A stretch of DNA of 38,021 nucleotides from Bacteroidales bacterium (GTDB lineage Bacteria; Bacteroidota; Bacteroidia; Bacteroidales; UBA932): contig JAFRXC010000009.1 of the NCBI GenBank assembly GCA_017437825.1, positions 1 through 38,021 on the forward strand, given 5' to 3'. Numbering within the stretch: the first letter of the stretch is position 1; each line of letters begins with the position of its first letter. Shown here one piece after another: positions 32,228 through 38,021 of this stretch. The position numbers were made by a program, and so were the translations under genes. Below the pieces are notes generated by a model that did not search any database, was not told the origin of the DNA, and was given only the letters and a program-made list of their open reading frames with translations.

Positions 32228-34087
32228 ATGACTGACACTTACGATATAATAGTTGTAGGAGGCGGACACGCCGGATGCGAGGCAGCAATGGCTGCCGCGA
32301 ACCTCGGCTCGTCTGTCCTGCTGGTCAGTATGGATATGCTTGGTTTCGCCAAGATGTCCTGTAACCCGGCTGTGGGAGGAATCGCCAAAGGACAGATTGT
32401 CCGGGAGATCGACGCTCTCGGTGGTTATATGGGAATGGTGACCGACGACGCCACTCTCCAGTTCCGGATGCTCAACAAGTCCAAAGGACCTGCAATGTGG
32501 AGTCCGCGTGCCCAGTGTGATAAAATCCAATTTTCCCTGTTATGGCGTAAAATTCTCGAAAGTCATTGTAAATTAGATATTTACGTCGATTCTGTCACTA
32601 AATTTCTTTTCGACGGTTCAAAAATCGTTGGGGTGGGTACGACTACCGGTGCAATTTTCAATTCTCGCGCGGTTATTCTGACGGCCGGAACTTTCCTCTC
32701 AGGCAAGCTCTTCATAGGCCGTACTTCCTTCGAAGGAGGCCGTATCGGAGAACTCGCTTCTCACGGTCTGACGGAACAACTGGTTTCGATGGGAATCCAG
32801 ACCGCCAGGATGAAAACCGGCACTCCCCCGAGAATTGACATAAATTCTGTCGACACTTCGAATTTGATTTTGCAATACGGCGATTCTGATCCAGCCCGTT
32901 TTTCTTATCTGCCCCGTCCTTCATCAGTTCAGAAAAGCGGAAGCCAGATGGAGTGTTATATTCTTCACACGACTGAAGAAGTTCACGATATCCTGCGATC
33001 CGGATTCAGCGATTCTCCACTCTTCACCGGAATGATTCACGGAAAGGGTCCGCGTTACTGTCCCAGCATCGAAGACAAGCTGAGAGTCTTTCCTGACAAG
33101 GATACTCATCAGTTGTTCCTTGAGCCAGAAGGTCGAAATACATCTGAGTATTATCTCCAGGGTTTTTCTTCTTCTCTTCCTCTGGATGTTCAGTTGAAGG
33201 CTTTACACGCAATCCCCGGTCTTGAACAAGTAAAGATTTTCAGACCAGCTTATGCTGTGGAATACGATTATTTCGATCCCACTCAGCTAAGAGCTACTCT
33301 TGAACTGAAAGATATTGAGAATCTCTATTTTGCCGGACAGGTCAATGGAACTACTGGTTATGAGGAAGCTGCGGCACAAGGAATAATTGCCGGAATTAAC
33401 GCGCACCTTAAACTTTCGGGGAAGGATCCTTTCATTCTCAGCAGGGATTCTTCCTATATAGGAGTCCTCATTGATGATCTCATTACAAAGGGTGTTGATG
33501 AGCCTTATAGAATGTTCACTTCGCGCGCCGAATACAGAATACTCCTTCGTCAGGATAACGCTGACCAGCGCCTTACGGAACTTTCTCACAACATTGGTCT
33601 TGCCAGTGAAGAGCGTTATGCTTTCACGATGAATAAATACGACCAGGTAGAGAAGTTATCTGAAATTGCAGCAACGACTAAAATCACCGCTAATATGATC
33701 AATCCTTTCCTGGAGAGTGTAGGATCTGCTTCATTGACTGATTCAAAGAAAATGGAAGAAATCGCTGCTAGTCCAGAGGTCTCTCTTGAGGAACTTTTGA
33801 AAATTGTTCCACGAGGAACATTTGATAGAGAAGTCATAGAATCGGTAGAGATTTCTATCAAGTACAAGGGCTATATTGACCGTGAAAAGCAGATGGCTGC
33901 AAAGATCCAGAAGTTAGAAGATTTGGCTATTCCGGAGGACTTTGATTTCGACCGCGTTGCTGGATTGACAATAGAATGTCGTCAGAAATTGAAGAGATAT
34001 GCCCCGCGAACGATTGCTCAAGCGTCGCGTATTTCCGGCGTTTCACCCGCCGACATCTCAGTTCTCCTCGTTTATTTTGGCCGCTAA
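32228..34087 (+). CDS. mnmG: tRNA uridine-5-carboxymethylaminomethyl modification enzyme MnmG (GidA)
   Basis: With MnmE, it installs the cmnm5 group on the wobble uridine of several tRNAs using FAD and methylene-THF. The 619-residue protein shows the FAD motif [12 protein letters not shown] (about 9-20), [58 protein letters not shown] and [12 protein letters not shown]. The length is near the usual 625-630. Codon use changes inside the gene: the first ~290 bp are C-ending like the neighbours, while from about 32520 it becomes AT-richer with ATT/CGT-type codons. A parS-like 16-mer lies in its 3' part (33805-33820). Confidence 0.97.
   Translation: MTDTYDIIVVGGGHAGCEAAMAAANLGSSVLLVSMDMLGFAKMSCNPAVGGIAKGQIVREIDALGGYMGMVTDDATLQFRMLNKSKGPAMWSPRAQCDKIQFSLLWRKILESHCKLDIYVDSVTKFLFDGSKIVGVGTTTGAIFNSRAVILTAGTFLSGKLFIGRTSFEGGRIGELASHGLTEQLVSMGIQTARMKTGTPPRIDINSVDTSNLILQYGDSDPARFSYLPRPSSVQKSGSQMECYILHTTEEVHDILRSGFSDSPLFTGMIHGKGPRYCPSIEDKLRVFPDKDTHQLFLEPEGRNTSEYYLQGFSSSLPLDVQLKALHAIPGLEQVKIFRPAYAVEYDYFDPTQLRATLELKDIENLYFAGQVNGTTGYEEAAAQGIIAGINAHLKLSGKDPFILSRDSSYIGVLIDDLITKGVDEPYRMFTSRAEYRILLRQDNADQRLTELSHNIGLASEERYAFTMNKYDQVEKLSEIAATTKITANMINPFLESVGSASLTDSKKMEEIAASPEVSLEELLKIVPRGTFDREVIESVEISIKYKGYIDREKQMAAKIQKLEDLAIPEDFDFDRVAGLTIECRQKLKRYAPRTIAQASRISGVSPADISVLLVYFGR
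33805..33820. other. parS-like site inside mnmG
   Basis: TGTTCCACGAGGAACA matches the palindromic ParB-binding sequence TGTTCCACGTGGAACA at 15 of 16 positions; the mismatch is in the central CACGTG. It encodes VPRGT of MnmG, so coding constraint could explain part of it. A second, perfectly palindromic site lies 726 bp away. Confidence 0.45.
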
Positions 34088-34130
34088 TTTCCATTTGTGA
34101 CCATAACTTTCCCTTATAATTGTCTTCAAA

Positions 34131-34347
34131 GATGCAAGGAGGTGATATAGGGGCAGCGCTGACGTCGGAGAATGGCAAGTCTACCTCTCCGCTTGCTCAA
34201 CGGCTAACTCCTCCCTTTTAGCCAGCCCTACGGACTGTCTAACACTCGTCAAACACACGCCGTTGTGCGTAGCACCGCTGCGCTCCGAGGGACTTGCTTA
34301 ATCATTCTCCGCCTATTCGCGCTGCCCCTATATCACCTCCCTGCATC
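34131..34347. repeat. Foldback (MITE-like) element with 29 bp terminal inverted repeats
   Basis: The 29 bp arms at 34131-34159 and 34319-34347 are inverted copies with one mismatch (position 34137). Further inverted matches continue inward: CGGAGAATG (34166-34174) with CATTCTCCG (34303-34311), and GCAAGT (34175-34180) with ACTTGC (34292-34297). A small hairpin GGCTAA/TTAGCC (34202-34223) sits in the middle. There is no ORF for a transposase and no clear target-site duplication. It may be a miniature transposable element, a structured RNA, or a long bidirectional stop region between convergent genes. Confidence 0.75.
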
Positions 34348-34374
34348 TAAAATCATTATGATATTCCGTCGTAG

Positions 34375-34496
34375 AAAAGAGGCTGTTCCCTTCGGATCCC
34401 GTGGCCGCCCGTGGCCTCGTGAACGGGAGGGGCCCGCGCCGTCAGGCGTGGGAGGGATGAGCGGAGCGAAGGATACCGAAGGGAACAGCCTCTTTT
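34375..34496. repeat. Second foldback element; possible bidirectional terminator between mnmG and ruvA
   Basis: The perfect 21 bp inverted repeats at 34375-34395 (beginning AAAAGAGGCTG) and 34476-34496 (ending CAGCCTCTTTT) are extended inward by GGATCC-like sequence with one bulged base. The ~80 bp interior is GC-rich, with smaller stems such as CCCGT (408-412)/ACGGG (423-427). The outer ends give a T-run on both strands, so transcripts from mnmG and from ruvA would both meet a stem followed by U residues. The long GC-rich interior is unusual for a plain terminator and suggests a repeat family. Confidence 0.65.
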
Positions 34497-34530
34497 CGGA
34501 GACCAGAAAGGCGGTTACAAATGTTAAGAG

Positions 34531-34546
34531 TGTTCCACGTGGAACG
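34531..34546. other. parS-like ParB-binding palindrome
   Basis: TGTTCCACGTGGAACG contains the perfect 14 bp palindrome GTTCCACGTGGAAC (34532-34545), matching the conserved bacterial parS sequence (TGTTNCACGTGNAACA type) at all but the last base. It is in non-coding DNA, 9 bp beyond the ruvA stop. parB itself is not in the window. Confidence 0.7.
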
Positions 34547-34554
34547 ATGAGAGG

Positions 34555-35145
34555 CTAGAGAATCTTAAGGGCGGCCTTTATGAGGTCCTCTACCTTGGCG
34601 GAAGGATCCTTCTTGAGAATGTTCTGAAGAGCCTTGTTGACATTAGGCTTGGAGAAGCCCAGCATTACAAGAGCACGAGCAGCCTCTTCCATAGCGTCAT
34701 TAGTAGCCACGAACAACTGCTCAGGAACCTCTCCCTCCCCTTTCACAATTTTGTCCTTCAATTCCAGGATAAGCCTTTGGGCGCTCTTGACCCCAAGGCC
34801 CTTCACGCTCTTGAGCCTGTTGACATCTTCAGAAAGGATGGCCTGGTTGAACTCATCAGAAGTAAAGGCAGACAGAATCATCCTAGCAGAAGCAGAGCCC
34901 ATGCCTGAGACGCCGGTGATGAGACGGAACAGTTCCCTCTCGTTCTTGGTGGCAAAGCCGTAATCTATGAAAGACCCGTCCCTGGGGTTTGGCATATGTT
35001 GAACATAGACAGTAGATTCTGCCTTTCCTTCCAGAGCGGAAAAGGTCTGTAAGGATATCTCGAAGATATAACCGATACCGTGGTTGTCCACTACCACCTG
35101 GGTTGGAGAAAGGGCTTCAATCTTGCCTGAAACATAGTCTGTCAT
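34555..35145 (-). CDS. ruvA: Holliday junction branch migration protein RuvA
   Basis: Binds four-way junctions as a tetramer and loads RuvB. The 196-residue protein begins MTDYVSGKIEALSPTQVVVDNHGIGYIFEI, the standard RuvA N-terminal OB fold, with the helix-hairpin-helix region FRLITGVSGMGSASARMIL and VKGLGVKSAQRLILELKDK, and a C-terminal domain III (ALVMLGFSKPNVNKAL) that contacts RuvB. The open frame runs 45 codons further upstream, but that part overlaps the divergent sufS gene and has no RuvA similarity, so the ATG at 35145 is used. Located 7.5 kb from ruvB and convergent with mnmG. Confidence 0.95.
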   Translation of the reverse strand: MTDYVSGKIEALSPTQVVVDNHGIGYIFEISLQTFSALEGKAESTVYVQHMPNPRDGSFIDYGFATKNERELFRLITGVSGMGSASARMILSAFTSDEFNQAILSEDVNRLKSVKGLGVKSAQRLILELKDKIVKGEGEVPEQLFVATNDAMEEAARALVMLGFSKPNVNKALQNILKKDPSAKVEDLIKAALKIL

Positions 35146-35153
35146 AACAGAAA

Positions 35154-35161
35154 CAAAAATA
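35154..35161 (-). promoter_or_regulatory. Candidate -7 element for ruvA
   Basis: Minus strand TATTTTTG fits TAnnTTTG, but it lies in an A/T tract and only 8 bp before the ATG, implying a very short leader. No -33 element. Tentative. Confidence 0.3.
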
Positions 35162-35172
35162 ATAAAAAATGC

Positions 35173-35180
35173 TAAATTTG
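35173..35180 (+). promoter_or_regulatory. -7 promoter element for the suf-folK run
   Basis: TAAATTTG, a perfect TAnnTTTG match, 20 bp before the sufS ATG. The surrounding GCTAAATTTGTA is the same as before ychF. No -33 TTTG is seen. Confidence 0.55.
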
Positions 35181-35200
35181 TAGGCCTTAATCCAGCAATT

Positions 35201-36427
35201 ATGACCATAGAACAACTACGCGGACAGTTCCCTATCCTGGAAGAAAAAGTGTATGGGCGCAAGCTCATATACCTGGACAATGCAGCTACCAGCCAAAGGC
35301 CGCTGTCGGTGGTTGAGAAGTGGAATCAGATTACCCTCAAGAGCAACGCCAACCTGCACAGGGCCGTGCATAAGCTGGCGGCAGACGCCACGGCAGAATA
35401 CGAGAACGCAAGGCAGGCCGCGGCCGACTTCATAGGAGCCGCGGACGCCCGCAGCATAGTGTTCACTTCTGGCGCCACGGCCGCCCTCAACCTTGTTGCA
35501 TTCTGCTTCGGCGAAGCCTGCATCAAGCCAGGAGACCAGATAATCGTCTCAGAAGAAGAGCACCACTCAAACATAGTCCCCTGGCAGTTGATGGCCCAGC
35601 GCAAAGGCGCCATCCTCAAGGTGCTGCCTGTTGACGACAACGGCTGCCTCCGCGTGGATATGCTTGACGAGATGCTCTCCGGCGGGAAGGTCCGCCTGCT
35701 GAGCGTTGCTCATATCTCCAACGTGCTGGGCATAGTGAATCCCGTGGAGGAGATCATCGCCAAGTGTCACAGTTACGGATGCGCCGTGATGGTGGACGGA
35801 GCGCAGGGGATAGTGCATCAGAAGGTGGACGTCACTGCAATGGACTGTGACTTCTACGCTTTCTCCGGACATAAACTGTATGCCGCTCCCGGAACGGGAG
35901 TCCTGTACGCCAAGCCAGAGTGGCTGGAGGCCTTCCCTCCTTATATGGGCGGAGGAGAAATGATAGAGACAGTCCGCTGGTCGGGGACTACTTTCGCAAA
36001 GCCGCCGCACAAATTCGAGGCAGGAACACAGAATATATCAGGTGTTCCAACCCTTGTACCAGCTTTTGGAATTGCCACCCAAATGAGAGAACAATCAATT
36101 GAAACAGAATCAGTTAAGGTAAAAGATTATATTTACGGAGCACTCTGTGACGATACACGCATAAAACTTTTCGGTCGTCCCGAAAAGCCACAGGACAAGA
36201 TACCCCTCTTCTCCTTCTGCGTACAGGGAGTGCACCACGAAGACCTGGCCCTGATCCTGGACAAGATGGGAATAGCGGTACGTTCCGGCCAGATGTGCGC
36301 CGAGCCCCTGATGGACCGTTTCGGAGTTACCGGAATGCTCAGGGTATCGTTTGCTCCCTACAATACGCTGGAGGAAGCGCAACAGTTCATAACCGCCTTG
36401 GACAAGGCCATTAATATGTTGAGATAA
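35201..36427 (+). CDS. sufS: Cysteine desulfurase SufS
   Basis: A PLP enzyme that removes sulfur from cysteine for Fe-S cluster assembly. The 408-residue protein shows YLDNAATSQRP at the N-terminus, EEHHSNIVPWQ, VDGAQGIVH (PLP-stacking region), the PLP lysine in FSGHKLYAAPGTGVLY, and the catalytic cysteine in RSGQMCAEPLM near the C-terminus (the common form is RxGHHCAQP). Group II (SufS-type) by length and motif. One base separates its stop from the SufE-DUF59 gene, which provides its partner sulfur acceptor. sufBCD are not in the window. Confidence 0.95.
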   Translation: MTIEQLRGQFPILEEKVYGRKLIYLDNAATSQRPLSVVEKWNQITLKSNANLHRAVHKLAADATAEYENARQAAADFIGAADARSIVFTSGATAALNLVAFCFGEACIKPGDQIIVSEEEHHSNIVPWQLMAQRKGAILKVLPVDDNGCLRVDMLDEMLSGGKVRLLSVAHISNVLGIVNPVEEIIAKCHSYGCAVMVDGAQGIVHQKVDVTAMDCDFYAFSGHKLYAAPGTGVLYAKPEWLEAFPPYMGGGEMIETVRWSGTTFAKPPHKFEAGTQNISGVPTLVPAFGIATQMREQSIETESVKVKDYIYGALCDDTRIKLFGRPEKPQDKIPLFSFCVQGVHHEDLALILDKMGIAVRSGQMCAEPLMDRFGVTGMLRVSFAPYNTLEEAQQFITALDKAINMLR

Positions 36428-36428
36428 T

Positions 36429-37232
36429 ATGAACCTGGAAGAGAAAAAGCAGCAAGTGATCGAGGATTTCTCGATGTACGACGAATGGCTTGACAAATAC
36501 GAATATCTGATAGAGCAGGGCAAGAACCTGGAGCCATTCCCGGAGGAGTCCAAAACCGAAGATAAGCTGATAAAAGGCTGTCAATCAAGGGTTTGGCTGG
36601 ATTGTGAAAAGAAAGATGGCAAACTCTTCTTCAAAGCAGACTCTGATGCCATCATCACAAAGGGAATCATCTCACTTCTTATAGACGTCTATTCAGGAAG
36701 GACTCCTCAGGAGATAGCTGAAGATGACTTCGGCTTCCTTGACCAGATCGGCCTCAAGGAGAACCTCTCCCCTACCAGGGCTGGCGGCCTTGCCTCAATG
36801 GTGGAGACCATTAAGAAGAAGGCGGCGGAGGCGATGGCGGGGCCTGAGGCTCAGCCGGAGGCTGAAGCCGAAGTGCTTACGGCCGCCGACGTCAAGGAAC
36901 TGGCACCGTTGTACGAGAACGTGGTTCTGGCCCTGAAACAGGTTTATGACCCTGAAATCCCGGTGAACATTTACGATCTGGGACTCATATATGAGATTAA
37001 CATAAACAAGGAGCACAAGGTTCATATCTGTATGACTTTCACAGCCCCCAACTGTCCTATGGCAGACTATGTGGTGAATGATATCAAGACTGGTGTAGAG
37101 GACGTTCCCGGCATTACTGGTTGCGACATTGACCTGGTATTCGAGCCGGCTTGGAACACTAGTATGATGACGGACGAAGCCAGGGTGGCCCTGAATATGG
37201 ATTTTGACATAGAGGACGATTCTCAGGAATGA
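36429..37232 (+). CDS. SufE-DUF59 (SufT-like) fusion protein
   Basis: A 267-residue fusion. Residues 1-140 are SufE, the sulfur acceptor that stimulates SufS: LIKGCQSRVWL contains C51, the persulfide cysteine at the same number as in E. coli SufE. A linker rich in Ala, Glu and Pro (about 132-150) leads to a DUF59/MIP18 domain (about 158-262) with YDPEIPVNIYDLGLIYEI and TFTAPNCPMAD, typical of SufT-type Fe-S maturation factors. Cytoplasmic. It lies 1 bp after sufS and overlaps folK by 4 bases (ATGA). In other genomes these two domains are commonly separate proteins. The continuous frame and typical domain ends argue against a sequencing artefact. Confidence 0.92.
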   Translation: MNLEEKKQQVIEDFSMYDEWLDKYEYLIEQGKNLEPFPEESKTEDKLIKGCQSRVWLDCEKKDGKLFFKADSDAIITKGIISLLIDVYSGRTPQEIAEDDFGFLDQIGLKENLSPTRAGGLASMVETIKKKAAEAMAGPEAQPEAEAEVLTAADVKELAPLYENVVLALKQVYDPEIPVNIYDLGLIYEININKEHKVHICMTFTAPNCPMADYVVNDIKTGVEDVPGITGCDIDLVFEPAWNTSMMTDEARVALNMDFDIEDDSQE

Positions 37233-37669
37233 CGGTTTATCTTTCATTAGGCACCAACAAAGGAAACAGGGAGCGCAACATCAGGCGCGCCCTTTGTCTT
37301 TTGAATATAGCCCTTGGGAAACGTTACAAAGCCGTTTCGGATATCGTCAACACAAAGGCTGCGGGCTTCGACGGACCCGATTTCCTCAATTGTGTCGCCG
37401 CGTACGACCTGCGCCTCTCCCCCGGCGCCCTGCTGCGCCGCTGCAAGAGAATAGAGCGTCTGATGGGGCGCCGGGACGCCCCGGAGTACGCCCCCGACGG
37501 CAGCCGCATCTACCACGACCGCGTCATTGACATCGACATCCTCCTTTACGGAGACAGGAAAGTGGACGAGCCGGGGCTGCAGATTCCGCATCCTCAGTTG
37601 GAGGCGCGCCCTTTCTTCGGCGAAATGATTGCCCAAGTGCGCCAGAAGCTGGGTATCACATCTATTTGA
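37229..37669 (+). CDS. folK: 2-amino-4-hydroxy-6-hydroxymethyldihydropteridine pyrophosphokinase (HPPK)
   Basis: Transfers pyrophosphate from ATP to the pterin precursor in folate synthesis. The 146-residue protein has the HPPK start VYLSLGTNKGNRERNI, the substrate region AAGFDGPDFLNCV, and the signature RVIDIDILLYGD with HPQLEARPF at the end. The length is slightly short of E. coli FolK (159). Its ATG overlaps the SufE-DUF59 stop as ATGA, so translation is coupled. Its stop codon overlaps the -33 element of the glyS promoter. Confidence 0.94.
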   Translation: MTVYLSLGTNKGNRERNIRRALCLLNIALGKRYKAVSDIVNTKAAGFDGPDFLNCVAAYDLRLSPGALLRRCKRIERLMGRRDAPEYAPDGSRIYHDRVIDIDILLYGDRKVDEPGLQIPHPQLEARPFFGEMIAQVRQKLGITSI

Positions 37670-37695
37670 TACTTTATTAATTATTTTTAATTTTG
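37665..37695 (+). promoter_or_regulatory. glyS promoter, complete Bacteroidota consensus
   Basis: TTTG (37665-37668), exactly 19 bp spacer, TAATTTTG (37688-37695): a full match to TTTG-N19-21-TAnnTTTG, and the best promoter in the window. The ATG is 35 bp after the -7 element. Confidence 0.75.
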
Positions 37696-37730
37696 CTTGA
37701 TTTTGAAATAACAGATAAAAAACACTTCGT

Positions 37731-38021
37731 ATGACTCAGGACGAACTTTTTAAAGTGCTTGTAGCGCATTGCAAGGAATACGGATTCATTTTCCCTTCCA
37801 GCGAGATTTATGACGGACTTGCCGCTGTTTATGATTACGGCCAGATGGGAGTGGAACTCAAGAACAACATAAAGAGTTACTGGTGGAACGCCATGACCCG
37901 CCTGAACGAGAACATTGTGGGAATAGATTCCTGCATCTTCATGCATCCCAAAATCTGGGAGGCTTCAGGCCATGTGGGAGCTTTCAACGATCCGCTCATA
38001 GACAACAAGGATTCCAAGAAA
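37731..38021 (+). CDS. glyS: Glycyl-tRNA synthetase, N-terminal part (runs off the right edge)
   Basis: The first 97 codons of a class II aminoacyl-tRNA synthetase that charges tRNA-Gly. The sequence MTQDELFKVLVAHCKEYGF followed by PSSEIYDGLAAVYDYGQMG and ELKNNIKSYWWNAM matches the dimeric (alpha-2) glycyl-tRNA synthetase N-terminus; MHPKIWEASGHVGAFNDP contains the conserved WxxSGHxxxFxDP block. It is open at the window end with no stop. Transcribed from its own strong promoter just after folK. Confidence 0.93.
   Translation, partial: MTQDELFKVLVAHCKEYGFIFPSSEIYDGLAAVYDYGQMGVELKNNIKSYWWNAMTRLNENIVGIDSCIFMHPKIWEASGHVGAFNDPLIDNKDSKK

Larger units (their letters stand above)
34088..34554. other. 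467 bp non-coding gap between converging mnmG and ruvA
   Basis: No credible gene or tRNA is present. The gap contains two long foldback elements (34131-34347 and 34375-34496) and a parS-like palindrome (34531-34546). The rest is short linker sequence. Confidence 0.8.

Noticed and set aside
34265-34558. 97-codon open frame on plus across the foldback elements
   Set aside because: It runs through both inverted repeats and the parS-like site, and its composition is that of the repeats.
35146-35280. 45-residue N-terminal extension of RuvA
   Set aside because: It overlaps the start of sufS on the other strand and lacks RuvA similarity; the ATG at 35145 begins the standard RuvA fold.

Overview
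The window is a 38 kb piece of a Bacteroidota chromosome, most likely order Bacteroidales. Evidence: upstream regions repeatedly carry the Bacteroidota -7 element TAnnTTTG; several genes are typical of the phylum (PpiD-like isomerase, LptC lipoprotein, TPR protein and outer-membrane protein in a row; B-type succinate dehydrogenase/fumarate reductase; secreted LacZ); and signal peptides end in A-x-Q or S-x-Q type sites. Coding regions favour C-ending codons, with heavy use of ATA (Ile) and AGG (Arg). There are no rRNAs, tRNAs, CRISPR arrays, phage genes or transposase genes. Nearly all of it is conserved chromosomal backbone.

Layout. 1-7,004 (minus strand): a tight six-gene run, Na/Pi cotransporter, galM, thyA, folA and two tandem NSS-family sodium symporters. 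7,036-10,682 (plus): a secreted 1009-residue protein with an HExxH metallopeptidase-like domain, a beta-propeller and a predicted outer-membrane barrel, coupled to a small zinc-ribbon CpXC protein. 10,687-15,897 (minus): galK, a secreted lacZ and a secreted EEP-family phosphodiesterase. 15,948-17,048 (plus): ychF. 17,051-25,771 (minus): ppiD-like isomerase, lptC, TPR protein, outer-membrane protein (an envelope biogenesis block) and mfd. 25,772-26,027: an AT-rich divergent gap. 26,028-29,760 (plus): ruvB, sdhA, sdhB. 29,761-31,684 (minus): hflX, tonB. 31,793-34,087 (plus): ybeY, mnmG. 34,088-34,554: a 467 bp gap holding two large foldback elements and a parS-like palindrome. 34,555-35,145 (minus): ruvA. 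35,201-38,021 (plus): sufS, a SufE-DUF59 fusion, folK and the start of glyS.

The most interesting signal is chromosomal rather than a gene cassette. Six DnaA-box-like 9-mers (TTATCAACA and close variants) cluster in and beside the AT-rich gap between mfd and ruvB. Gene orientation diverges there: 15 of 18 genes to the left are on minus and 9 of 12 to the right on plus. Two parS-like 16-mers lie 8-9 kb to the right, in mnmG and just before ruvA. Together these suggest a replication origin/partition region. This is inference: spot counts of G and C did not show a clean skew switch, and dnaA is not in the window.

Other points of note: sdhAB has no adjacent membrane-anchor gene and sits behind ruvB; SufE is fused to a SufT-like domain; mnmG changes base composition part-way; the two foldback elements lack any transposase; and several starts (Na/Pi cotransporter, OMP, RuvA, TPR protein, LptC) need correction from the longest ORF.
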